From the NCBI RefSeq assembly GCF_000513935.1, contig NZ_AZUY01000047.1, positions 1-49,146 of the forward strand: 49,146 nucleotides of DNA. The letters run 5' to 3'. This document shows, piece after piece, positions 34,868-42,659 of the stretch. The stretch is from Mesorhizobium sp. WSM3626. Its GTDB lineage: Bacteria > Pseudomonadota > Alphaproteobacteria > Rhizobiales > Rhizobiaceae. Each line of letters starts with the position of its first letter. The stretch's first letter is position 1. The position numbers were made by a program, and so were the translations under genes. The notes beneath the pieces were generated by a model. It ran no database searches and was not told where the DNA came from. It saw nothing but the letters and a program-made list of their open reading frames with translations.

Positions 34868-37348
34868 ATGACTAAACTGACCGAGGTTGGCGCGAAATTC
34901 CTGATGACTGAATTCGGCAGCGATGCAGGCATTGGCGGCGACTGGCTGAACATTGACGATTGGACCCGGCCGAGCGGAAAAGAGAGCGGCAACGAGACGG
35001 GTCATGTGCTCTCCGATCTTGGCGAAGCGCTTGTTGCCGAAAACGGCCCGGGCAGCCACTCTCCGAACTTGGAACCAGCCGCGAGCAAGCTCGATCTCAC
35101 TTCCGAGCATGGGATCGTCCCGCCATCGGTAGACGATGGCGGATTGAAATTCACCGGACAGGCCGAGGTGCCGGCTGAACTTGCCGTCCCTCTGGACAGC
35201 ACCTTCGTCGACAGCTCCCGGAATCACGCGGACAGAAGCGTCACCTACACCGCCCCTACCGTTGCAAACACCGGCACGGTCTCGACAGGAGGCGCTGTCG
35301 CCACCAGCAGCCTCCTCGCCGCCAGCTCAAGTGCGATCGACCCGATTTTCGAGACCAGGGTGGCGACCGCAGGCGACGACGTCGAGGAGAAAGGCTCCGG
35401 TACGATTGGGACCAACATCAGCGATCTGGAGCTGGGTTATGACGGCAGCACCCGCCAGACCGTCGGCCTTCGCTTCACCGGCATCGACATCCCTAAGGGT
35501 GCCATCATCACCAGCGCCTACATCCAGTTCCAGGCCAACGAGGTGAAAACCGGCGCGGCCTCGCTGCTGATCCAGGGCGACAACACCGACGACGCCAGCC
35601 CCTTCACCAGCGCCGCCTTCAATGTCTCCTCGCTTCCCCGGACGACGGCTTCCGCCGCCTGGACACCGGACCCGTGGACCATCGTGGGCGAACATGGCCT
35701 TGCCGAGCGCACGCCGGACCTTACGGCTATCGTCCAGGAGGTCGTCAACCGCTCCGGCTGGGTGGCGCTCAACGACATGGCCTTCGTGATCAGCGGCACC
35801 GGGACGCGCACTGCCGATTCATACGAGTACAATCCCGCCAGTGCACCGCTGCTGCACGTCGAATACCTCTTGCCAGGATCCGGCAAGCCGGTGGCCTTCA
35901 ACACACCCGCCGATAGCAATTCAGCCACCAACGAGATTAACGAGCTCGCCGCGGCCGGTGCCCCTACCGGAATTACTGCTTCGGCCACCGACCCCGATGC
36001 CGGATCGAGCGTCACCTACAGCATCAACGATGCGCGCTTCGACATCAATTCCAGCACCGGTGTCATCACGCGTTCGGCCGTCGGCACACTCGACTTCGAG
36101 ACCCAGCCGTCCATCAACCTGACGGTGACGGCGACCTCCTCCGACGGCAGCACCGCCAACAAGAGCTTCACTCTCGCCGTCCTCGACAGCCCCGAATCGG
36201 TCGCATTCAACGCTCCGCCCGATGCCAACACCGCGGCCAACCAGATTCTCCAGAATGCCGCGGCCGGCACTGCCGTCGGCATCACCGCTTCGGCCAGTGA
36301 TCCCGATGCCGGCTCGACGGTCACGTACACGATCGACGACTCGCGCTTCGCCATCAATTCCAGCACCGGGGTCATCACGCGATCGAGCAGCGGCACACTC
36401 AACGCCCAGACCGAACCGACAATCAATTTCCACGTCAAAGCCACCTCATCCGACGGCAGCTTCGATACTCACACTTTCACCGTTGACGTCACCGGTAGCA
36501 GCCAGCTGCCGACATCGGTGACCCTGGCCCATACCATCCTGACCTCGCAGTGGTCGCCGCCGAGCCCCGATCCTACGGACATCGTCTATATTTCTCATCT
36601 TGGCACGCTGCTGGTTGCCGACAGTGAAGTCGATGAAATGCCCATTTTTACCGGCAAGAATCTCTACCAAATGAACCTGGCCGGCAATCTTATGGGAACG
36701 CTCAGTACCATCAACTTCTCGGACGAGCCGGCCGGGGTGACTTATAATCCTGCTAACCACCATCTCTTTTTCTCGGACGACACTGGCACGAAGAGCGTCT
36801 ACGAGTTGAACCCAGGCAAGGATGGGCTTTACAATACGTCCGACGATATCGTGACCTCATTCAAGACCGCCGCGTTCGGCAGCAAGGATTCGGAGGCTCT
36901 TGCCTACGACACAAAACGCGGAGTGCTCTATCTCGAGGATGGCTCAAACCATAACATTTACACCATCGCTCCGGGCCAGAACGGCAAATTCGACGGCGTC
37001 CCAAGCACGGGCGGTGATGATGTCGTGACGAGTTTTTCTGTGCAATCGCTCGGAAACCCTGCTGACGGGGGCCTCGCGTATGATGCGGTCCACGACCTGC
37101 TTTACGTCATCGTGTCACGCACCTCGGTGGCAATGATAACGCCAACCGGGGATCTGCTGGGCACGCTCGATATCTCGGCGGCCGACGCGCATAAACCGGC
37201 CGGATTGGCGCTGGCGCCGAGCAGCGACGATCCGAGCCATCATATGAGCCTCTATATCGTCGATCGGGGCGTGGACAATAACACGGATCCAAACGAGAAC
37301 GACGGCAAGATCTATGAATTCCATTTGAACGATTGGGTAATCGCCTGA
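34868..37348 (+). CDS. Large secreted-looking protein: DNRLRE-like, cadherin-like repeats and beta-propeller region
   Basis: The 826-aa product has no obvious signal peptide (starts MTKLTEVGAKFLMTEFG). Residues about 158-335 look like a carbohydrate-binding/DNRLRE-type beta domain (AYIQFQANEV, LLIQGDNTDDASPF). Two cadherin-like repeats of about 103 aa follow (about 339-441 and 442-545), each with SDPDAGSxVTYxIDDxRF and INSSTGVITRS. The C-terminal part (about 550-826) resembles an SdiA-regulated/phytase-like beta-propeller (GVTYNPANHHLFFSDD, EALAYDTKRGVLYLED). It is probably an exported surface or matrix protein, perhaps via a type I system, tied to the exopolysaccharide. No RTX nonapeptides are seen. 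Confidence 0.8.
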   Translation: MTKLTEVGAKFLMTEFGSDAGIGGDWLNIDDWTRPSGKESGNETGHVLSDLGEALVAENGPGSHSPNLEPAASKLDLTSEHGIVPPSVDDGGLKFTGQAEVPAELAVPLDSTFVDSSRNHADRSVTYTAPTVANTGTVSTGGAVATSSLLAASSSAIDPIFETRVATAGDDVEEKGSGTIGTNISDLELGYDGSTRQTVGLRFTGIDIPKGAIITSAYIQFQANEVKTGAASLLIQGDNTDDASPFTSAAFNVSSLPRTTASAAWTPDPWTIVGEHGLAERTPDLTAIVQEVVNRSGWVALNDMAFVISGTGTRTADSYEYNPASAPLLHVEYLLPGSGKPVAFNTPADSNSATNEINELAAAGAPTGITASATDPDAGSSVTYSINDARFDINSSTGVITRSAVGTLDFETQPSINLTVTATSSDGSTANKSFTLAVLDSPESVAFNAPPDANTAANQILQNAAAGTAVGITASASDPDAGSTVTYTIDDSRFAINSSTGVITRSSSGTLNAQTEPTINFHVKATSSDGSFDTHTFTVDVTGSSQLPTSVTLAHTILTSQWSPPSPDPTDIVYISHLGTLLVADSEVDEMPIFTGKNLYQMNLAGNLMGTLSTINFSDEPAGVTYNPANHHLFFSDDTGTKSVYELNPGKDGLYNTSDDIVTSFKTAAFGSKDSEALAYDTKRGVLYLEDGSNHNIYTIAPGQNGKFDGVPSTGGDDVVTSFSVQSLGNPADGGLAYDAVHDLLYVIVSRTSVAMITPTGDLLGTLDISAADAHKPAGLALAPSSDDPSHHMSLYIVDRGVDNNTDPNENDGKIYEFHLNDWVIA
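35886..36502 (+). repeat. Two tandem cadherin-like repeats (about 309 bp each) within the large secreted protein
   Basis: The DNA encoding the two repeats aligns along its length (both contain TCCAGCACCGG-type codons for INSSTGVITR). The period is about 309 bp. Similarity is clear at protein level and moderate at DNA level, indicating an old internal duplication. Confidence 0.7.
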
Positions 37349-37611
37349 TCCGGCACGGCTTCGCGCCTTCAAGTCAGTCGTTAGGGCGTCCGGCAATCCG
37401 CAAGCTGCCGGTCGGCTAGTCTCAGCGCCGCCAGTGAGCCGTTCAGGCGACTACAGCATGTCGCGGCAAATAGGATTCGCCCGACCTGCTGTAAGCTTCT
37501 GATTTTATGCATGTCGTTATTCCGGAACCGAGGACACTTCCGGGCGACATGCATTAGCGTCTTCCCGAACCATTCGAATGCTTCCATCCCATTCACGATG
37601 CGTTCGGGGCT
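37349..37611. other. Convergent intergenic region between plus and minus arms of the locus
   Basis: This 263-bp interval lies between the propeller protein stop and the kinase-like gene stop. A minor minus-strand ORF (37381-37596) lacks support. No clear rho-independent terminator is seen. Confidence 0.4.
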
Positions 37612-38178
37612 TCAGGCGAGTTGAGCGAGGATATCGTCGACAACGCCTGGGACCGTGCCCGCCGTGTCGATATCGATGCCAACGGGAAGATATTCTCGGG
37701 TATGATGGTAGCGCAGTACCAGCCGCCGCTCGGCCGGATCGAAACCTGGCTCATTCGGTCGCCCATCCAATCGTCGGTTCAACGTCTCAACGTCTACGTC
37801 GAGCACAAAGACCTTGTCGAATAAGTCCAGGAATTTCTGGAAATTGCGCGACCCGCCACAGAAGAAGGTGGCAGGATGGGTGGTGTCGGCAGCAATGGCC
37901 CGGACCTTGTCGACGGGCCAAATCCAGTGCGCGTATCCCCAGGCGATGCGATCCTCGCCTTCGGGTGGTCCTGGCAGTGCCTTGCCTGTTTCGGGGTCGC
38001 CGACATAGGCCAAGACCCGGTCACCATGGACGACATGATAACCCCGCCGCTCCAGTTCGGTAGCGACAGACGTTTTTCCAGTGCCGGAACCGCCTTCGCC
38101 AACGTGTGTCAGCGCCGATAAAAAAAAGCCCGGACCGCCGGCGGCACTCTGGGCGCCGCAAGCGGTCTGGGCTTTCAC
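37612..38178 (-). CDS. P-loop nucleoside-kinase-like protein, N-terminus uncertain
   Basis: The frame encodes GEGGSGTGKTSVATELERRGYHVVHGDRVLAYVG, a Walker A kinase core, and ends with a DR-like and helical C-terminus. The last plausible upstream codons are a CTG at 38112 and a GTG at 38178. The latter lies inside the terminator hairpin of the preceding operon, with no ribosome site. The usual family beginning would be M-T-H-V-x-V then the P-loop, but here the strand before the loop is short (THVGEGGSG). The gene may be decayed, may start at a rare CTG, or may depend on read-through. It is therefore either a functional oddity or a pseudogene. Confidence 0.6.
   Translation of the reverse strand: MKAQTACGAQSAAGGPGFFLSALTHVGEGGSGTGKTSVATELERRGYHVVHGDRVLAYVGDPETGKALPGPPEGEDRIAWGYAHWIWPVDKVRAIAADTTHPATFFCGGSRNFQKFLDLFDKVFVLDVDVETLNRRLDGRPNEPGFDPAERRLVLRYHHTREYLPVGIDIDTAGTVPGVVDDILAQLA
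38120..38175 (-). terminator. Strong rho-independent terminator of the minus-strand glycan/peptide operon
   Basis: Reading the minus strand, AAAGCCCAGACCGC pairs with GCGGTCCGGGCTTT (one mismatch), with an inner GCGGC/GCCGC stem, and is followed at once by eight T residues (plus-strand A run 38120-38127). It lies 50-100 bp after the Tat-leader peptide gene stop at 38227. It also overlaps the proposed 5' end of the downstream kinase-like frame. Confidence 0.8.
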
Positions 38179-38226
38179 GAAGGGCTGAGCCCTATGTCGT
38201 CGAGACGCTGTTTTTCAGCGACCTGC

Positions 38227-38481
38227 TCAATGATCTTTTTTCACCTGGCCGGGCGGACCGACGTGAATATGGTTCTCGTCTCCCCAACCATTGCCGGGGC
38301 GTGTGCCGCCCGATTTGGCAATTGCCTTGGAGTTCAAGCTTGTGCCGAGCAGAAGCGTCACAGCCGGCGGCGTAACCGCCGCAAAACGTCCCGCCTTCTT
38401 AAGAAAGTCACGGCGCGCTTGAGCCTCCGAGACCAGCGTCTCTTGCGTCCGTTCCGAGCGTTTTGTGCTTTCTATTGACAT
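38227..38481 (-). CDS. Small Tat-leader peptide (84 aa), putative exported or RiPP-like peptide
   Basis: ATG 38481 follows GGGAGGTCGAA, an excellent ribosome site. The first about 22 residues are polar. Then comes a Tat-like signal RRDFLKKAGRF, a hydrophobic run AAVTPPAVTLLLGTSL, and an AIA cleavage site at about residues 53-55. The predicted mature part is only about 29 residues, Gly/Pro-rich with HIHVGPPG near its end. It sits directly downstream of the nucleotidyltransferase and PqqD-HprK genes and ends the operon. I do not know a characterised homologue. It could be a modified peptide, a metal-binding surface peptide or a structural small protein. Confidence 0.72.
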   Translation of the reverse strand: MSIESTKRSERTQETLVSEAQARRDFLKKAGRFAAVTPPAVTLLLGTSLNSKAIAKSGGTRPGNGWGDENHIHVGPPGQVKKDH

Positions 38482-38559
38482 TTCGACCTCCCACAAACTT
38501 TCTCAATTCGCAGGTTGATCTTACGCTTTCCATACAGGCGCACTAGTTCCCCAAAAGGC

Positions 38560-39555
38560 TTAGATTTTCGTGCGAGGATTGAAGAGCGTGCGAGCGACGC
38601 GATGCAAGGGGTCCGACGGCCCACGTTTCGCCAACCCGTAGGCGCGTGAAAACCGCCATATGCCCCACATCAAATTGCCTGCCAGGCGCAGCGGGGCGCC
38701 AATGATGGGGTGGGTCGCCGTAAAGACGCGCCTCCAGTGCTGGAAACGGACCATCGGGCGTTGTGTACATTTTGCGGGGATTCTGGTTCCAAAGAAATGA
38801 TGCAAGGCCAAGAGCTGGGTGTCGAGCGCATTGCGGGCGCTCCGATCCGGCATGGATTCCTGCAGTGACATCCAGTCCACGTCCTCGCTTTCCGCCAATC
38901 GGGCCAGATCATGAAGGTGCCTGAGATCTATCCTTCCGCGCCAGTAATCTCCCTCCTTGAGAAGGTCGTGCACCATCCAATGCAGGGCGCGAGACCGAGC
39001 GGGAGGAATGTTCACCCGAAGTCCTCCGAGTTGGACGAGTTCGGGAGGGGCATAGCAGGTTGGTTGGCTCGGCCGAAGTTCCAGCATTCCGGCGTCATGC
39101 TCGCGGGCCATGCCTCGGGCGCCCGCCACATCGACGTAGCCAAGCTCTTCAAGACAGGTCCGGGCGAACGTCTCTTCGCGAGGGTCCACGGCTAGATCGA
39201 GGTCACTCGTCATCCTGCTGGGAACCTGGCCGCCCGGCGAAAGGAACAGAGGAACGGCCCCCTTGAGCAGAAACGGTACGATGTCGCGGCCATTGAGGGC
39301 CGCAATGGCTTCACGCAGTTGAGTACGCAAGCGCAGGTTCCGTTCGCGATTGCAGTCGTAAACGAACCGAAGGTACTCGCGCACGTCCTGCGGGAGTTGA
39401 TGGATTTGTCCGGCCCGAGCGAGTGACGAGAACAAATCGGGTGTGAGCAGAGTGTGATTTGCCAGAGCGATCACGGCCTGCCAGTCGGCGCTGTCGGTCG
39501 GAGCGCCGCGAAGTCCGGCGACCAGCGCCTTAAGCGCGTTGCCTCTACTCGTCAT
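38560..39555 (-). CDS. Nucleotidyltransferase family protein (NTP_transf_5 type)
   Basis: The 331-aa product shows the family signature LKGAVPLFLSPGG followed by RMTSDLDLAVDP, where the Asp pair would bind metal. The middle part (about 150-200) and C-terminus are family-typical, with HHFFGTRIP near the end. The gene overlaps the PqqD-HprK gene by 11 bases (its ATG lies within that gene's last codons), so the two are translationally coupled. Such proteins accompany HprK-related kinases and PqqD proteins in several bacterial clusters of unknown product. The transferred group and the acceptor are unknown. Confidence 0.85.
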   Translation of the reverse strand: MTSRGNALKALVAGLRGAPTDSADWQAVIALANHTLLTPDLFSSLARAGQIHQLPQDVREYLRFVYDCNRERNLRLRTQLREAIAALNGRDIVPFLLKGAVPLFLSPGGQVPSRMTSDLDLAVDPREETFARTCLEELGYVDVAGARGMAREHDAGMLELRPSQPTCYAPPELVQLGGLRVNIPPARSRALHWMVHDLLKEGDYWRGRIDLRHLHDLARLAESEDVDWMSLQESMPDRSARNALDTQLLALHHFFGTRIPAKCTQRPMVRFQHWRRVFTATHPIIGAPLRLAGNLMWGIWRFSRAYGLAKRGPSDPLHRVARTLFNPRTKI

Positions 39556-40711
39556 GGCATGCTTTCGAGATTAGCTGTACCGCATCATCAAGCCCGGAAT
39601 AGGTCAGGCAATAGGTTTGCGCCGAGCCGATGAGTTGGGTGAGCACTTCGAAAGCGGTGCCACTGAGCTCTCCGCCGGGTGCCAGCGCGCCGTTGAGCAG
39701 GCCGCGCAATGCGTGAGCCGGATCGATCGGCTCCAGGCTAGCTTTCGTGTCACGACCTCGACGGAGCAGGACCACACAGCCGATGGGTAGGGGAGCGGGA
39801 GGCAAGGGCACGAACGCCTTGGGCACGGCAAATCGTACACGCTTGCGGTCAGGGCGGCGACAGATCGGAACGGCATCGAGGCCGGGGCAGTATTTGGCCA
39901 GCAACGGCCATGCTCCCGCCTTGACCGCCGGGGCAAACGGAAGGCCGACGCCATGCCCGCTAGAGTCCAGCAGCGTCACATCATCGGCGACAAAGCCAAA
40001 TCCTGCATGGACCAGTGCCAAGGTCAGCGTCGTCTTGCCCGCGCCCGGATTGCCACAAAGAAGGACGATGCGTTCATTTCCGAGAAGCGCAGCCGCATGG
40101 AGGGCAAGTTCATATGCGCCGTAATCCAGAACCTCGGTCAGCAATTGCCCCTTCAGCATGACGGGTAGTTCGTCGAGGGAGCAGGACAAAATCCACTTGC
40201 CATCCCGCAACAGATGGACTCTCCCTCCCTGCCCAACCACTTCGAGCAGTACGTCGGCAGTATCTCTTTTGACCTCGAGGTGGCGAAATACGGAAATCGC
40301 GGGAAAGGCGTAGGCTGCCGGATAGACGATGCGTATGTTGAGGCCCGCAACTGCGACCACCTGGCTCAAAGGCTTTTGAGCTGACGAAGCGGACAAGGGC
40401 GCGCAGGGCCGTATCAGGTTTAGCCGCTGCCAATCTTCGAGTGCAGCCTCGACATGCCTGTCTGCCTCAAGTCTATCAACGCCACTGCGCGCCATCTCGA
40501 CCGAGATGGCGTGCGGTGGCATGCCTTCTTCCAGAGAGCGCCAGATGTCGGCAGCAGTATCGTTGACGGCGAAAATGGCCTTCTGGCAAGGGCTGAACAG
40601 GATATTTTGTCCCCTGACGCGTACCAACCGCCCCTGGATCACAAACCTCCCAGGGCCGTGATCGGCGGATCCTGATGCCACACTTCTGTCAATCGCCTCG
40701 TGCTGGTTCAT
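39545..40711 (-). CDS. PqqD-like peptide-recognition domain fused to HprK-type kinase
   Basis: The 388-aa protein (ATG 40711; the frame is open to 40762) has two parts. Residues about 1-115 look like PqqD/RRE (FAVNDTAADIWRSLEEGMPPHAI, the fold that binds leader peptides). Residues about 130-388 are HPr-kinase-like, with LHAAALLGNERIVLLCGNPGAGKTTL (Walker A) and FGFVADDVTLLD (the Asp pair of HprK). The separate kinase and PqqD pieces of the HprK-related (HPr-rel-A) gene sets are here on one chain. No HPr substrate is nearby, so it may phosphorylate the Tat-leader peptide or a glycan. This is the keystone of the cassette. Confidence 0.83.
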   Translation of the reverse strand: MNQHEAIDRSVASGSADHGPGRFVIQGRLVRVRGQNILFSPCQKAIFAVNDTAADIWRSLEEGMPPHAISVEMARSGVDRLEADRHVEAALEDWQRLNLIRPCAPLSASSAQKPLSQVVAVAGLNIRIVYPAAYAFPAISVFRHLEVKRDTADVLLEVVGQGGRVHLLRDGKWILSCSLDELPVMLKGQLLTEVLDYGAYELALHAAALLGNERIVLLCGNPGAGKTTLTLALVHAGFGFVADDVTLLDSSGHGVGLPFAPAVKAGAWPLLAKYCPGLDAVPICRRPDRKRVRFAVPKAFVPLPPAPLPIGCVVLLRRGRDTKASLEPIDPAHALRGLLNGALAPGGELSGTAFEVLTQLIGSAQTYCLTYSGLDDAVQLISKACHDE

Positions 40712-40805
40712 CGCGGTGACGGTCCAAGCTGTTGTTGCAAGCAGGGTGCATGCGAGCGCCACCTGTCTTTGCAGTTAGGATAATCATTGCCGACGGTGCG
40801 ACTTC

Positions 40806-41822
40806 TCACAGCAATTCGTCGGAGAACCGGCCCACGTCCTGATGCGCCGCGATCCACTGGAGATGCGCCTTGTTCCAATATTCGCGGGCGTTGGCGCCCA
40901 TCAGCAATCTGAAACCAGATGGCGGCAGCGGCAACGAGGAGGGGATTGGCTCGTCGGGCAGCCACAGCAAAACGTTGTCGCGGCTTTCAATCGTCAGCCG
41001 CCATGTTCTTTCCAGGCGATGGAATCCACGCATGTTGGCCGCGGCCAATGCGAAAACCGATTCCGTGATCCTCAACCTGGGCGACTGATCGACAGCCTTG
41101 ATCGGCGCCTGATGTGTGATTTCGCCCTTGGACAGAAAGGCATGCATGCGAATGAGGGATTTGTCGACCCGCACCGTTTGCCCTGTTCCGTCCCGCTCGT
41201 TTGACGCAGGGTCCAGGCTGATCCCCGAGAAACATCCGTCAAACAGGCAATCTTCGATGATACCGCTGAGGAGATAGTCGTTCTCCACCGCATCATCCCT
41301 GATTTCGCTGAGCCAGCACCCTTTTAGGCGAAAGCCGTCGGCGTGCTCGGCGAGGCGAATGCCATCCCAGCAGCGACGGGCACGCACCCCCTCAATTGTC
41401 GCATCGGTGGTTCCGTCCCTGACAAGCAAAGCCGCGCTGTTGCAGTAGGTGTCCCGCCAATCAGACGTCAGCGGTACCTGGCCGTCGAAGCGGCCGCCGA
41501 CAAAGCGAACCCCTGGACAGTTGCGGATGACGACGGGATAGCGATTGACCGGCAACGTCCCCTCGTCGCAGCCCATCGTCGCGCTGGGATCGCTGTTTCT
41601 GCTGTTGGCAACCGTGAAGGAAGCATTGCGAGCGTTGATAGTTGCTCCCGGCTGGAGATTCCGAATTAATTGCTGTTTGAAGCCATACTCACCCGCCAGG
41701 ACGAACTCGTTGCCTCCCGGCGTCTGTCCGCCTTGCGCTCGGAGCGAACTCGGCAACAAAGCGATTACAGGGTACAAGCCAGCGACGGCCATGAAAGAAC
41801 GGCGGTCCATTTTCGTGCTCAT
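40806..41822 (-). CDS. Tat-exported right-handed beta-helix protein
   Basis: The 338-aa product begins with a Tat-type signal (MDRRSFMAVAG, hydrophobic core to about 30). The body contains pectate-lyase-like repeated turns (VIRNCPGVRFVGGRFDGQV, VRDGTTDATIEGVRARRCWDGIRLAEHADGFRLKGCWLSEIRDDAVENDYLLSGIIEDCLFDGCFSGISLD). This fits a right-handed beta-helix, often a polysaccharide lyase or epimerase. I do not see an unambiguous catalytic triad. The ATG overlaps the preceding P-loop gene stop by four bases. It probably modifies or cleaves the polysaccharide in the periplasm. Confidence 0.82.
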   Translation of the reverse strand: MSTKMDRRSFMAVAGLYPVIALLPSSLRAQGGQTPGGNEFVLAGEYGFKQQLIRNLQPGATINARNASFTVANSRNSDPSATMGCDEGTLPVNRYPVVIRNCPGVRFVGGRFDGQVPLTSDWRDTYCNSAALLVRDGTTDATIEGVRARRCWDGIRLAEHADGFRLKGCWLSEIRDDAVENDYLLSGIIEDCLFDGCFSGISLDPASNERDGTGQTVRVDKSLIRMHAFLSKGEITHQAPIKAVDQSPRLRITESVFALAAANMRGFHRLERTWRLTIESRDNVLLWLPDEPIPSSLPLPPSGFRLLMGANAREYWNKAHLQWIAAHQDVGRFSDELL

Positions 41823-42652
41823 TGACCTACCCTATCGCACAGCCGATGCCGTTCAAGGCAGGCCAGTAGCACCGCATCGAGAACCCTTTCGGCGACGTCT
41901 TCGGGCGACGCAAACCTCTCCACGTTGACCGCCACCAGTACGCCGGCGTGATCTTCCGTTCCCATCCTCCACTCAAGATCGGTCGCAATCTGGCGGCAAG
42001 CACCGTCCGCGGTCGACCACAGATCAAGGTCGCGGTCAGGAGATGTCCTTTGCATCCGCGAGGACCTATCGCCCCTTTTTAGAAGTCGATCTCGTGCCAC
42101 GCCGATCTCGCCGTGCAGATGGACAAAAGCAATATCGTGCACGCCAATGGCGAACAGGATATCAAGCCACTTCTCGGATGTTGCCCCACGCCTGCTCTTA
42201 AGCAAGATGGACAGGAATCCCTGCAACAGGCCCTGGTCCATGACAATAATTGTATTTCTTCCCTGTCTCTCGCTTTGAACATAAGCAATCAGAAACGAAA
42301 GGTTCCAGATGACTCTGACTGTGTCGACAATCGATGATTGCCCACCTTCGATGACAAAGCGCGCAATTCGTGAGAGCAGCGAGCGAAACTCACGATCCCT
42401 CAGCTTTGGTGCAACAATACCTATTCTGTAGATCTGGCGGTCGATGAACTTTCTTGTCTCCGACGCCACCCGCACATCACCCACCAACGGGCCGTGCCGC
42501 CGCAAACCGCTAGCCAACAGGGTGGTTGCGGTTGTCTTTCCAATCCCGGGGAGACCAAAGAATTCCACAAATCGAATGCCTGTTTGAAGTGGGCGTGGTT
42601 CGACGTTTGGCGCCAAGCCTGCCGTCAGGTCACGGACTGTGTGCGAAGCCAT
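41819..42652 (-). CDS. P-loop kinase-like protein (thymidylate-kinase-like) of the glycan operon
   Basis: The 277-aa product has Walker A FFGLPGIGKTTATTLLASGL (about 31-50) and a DQGLLQ segment (about 141-146) resembling the DR/DQ region of nucleotide kinases. The C-terminal half (ERVLDAVLLACLERH) is helical. It begins 8 bp after the O-antigen-ligase-like gene and overlaps the beta-helix gene by four bases. A thymidylate-kinase-like domain also appears in the fusion at 27234, so two divergent copies occur in this locus. Substrate unknown. Confidence 0.78.
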   Translation of the reverse strand: MASHTVRDLTAGLAPNVEPRPLQTGIRFVEFFGLPGIGKTTATTLLASGLRRHGPLVGDVRVASETRKFIDRQIYRIGIVAPKLRDREFRSLLSRIARFVIEGGQSSIVDTVRVIWNLSFLIAYVQSERQGRNTIIVMDQGLLQGFLSILLKSRRGATSEKWLDILFAIGVHDIAFVHLHGEIGVARDRLLKRGDRSSRMQRTSPDRDLDLWSTADGACRQIATDLEWRMGTEDHAGVLVAVNVERFASPEDVAERVLDAVLLACLERHRLCDRVGQ

Positions 42653-42659
42653 GGGAATT

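Noticed and set aside
38227..40711. Interpretation of the PqqD-containing cassette as a lasso-peptide cluster
   Set aside because: No asparagine-synthetase-like cyclase and no transglutaminase-type protease gene is present, and the precursor has a Tat signal, unlike lasso precursors.
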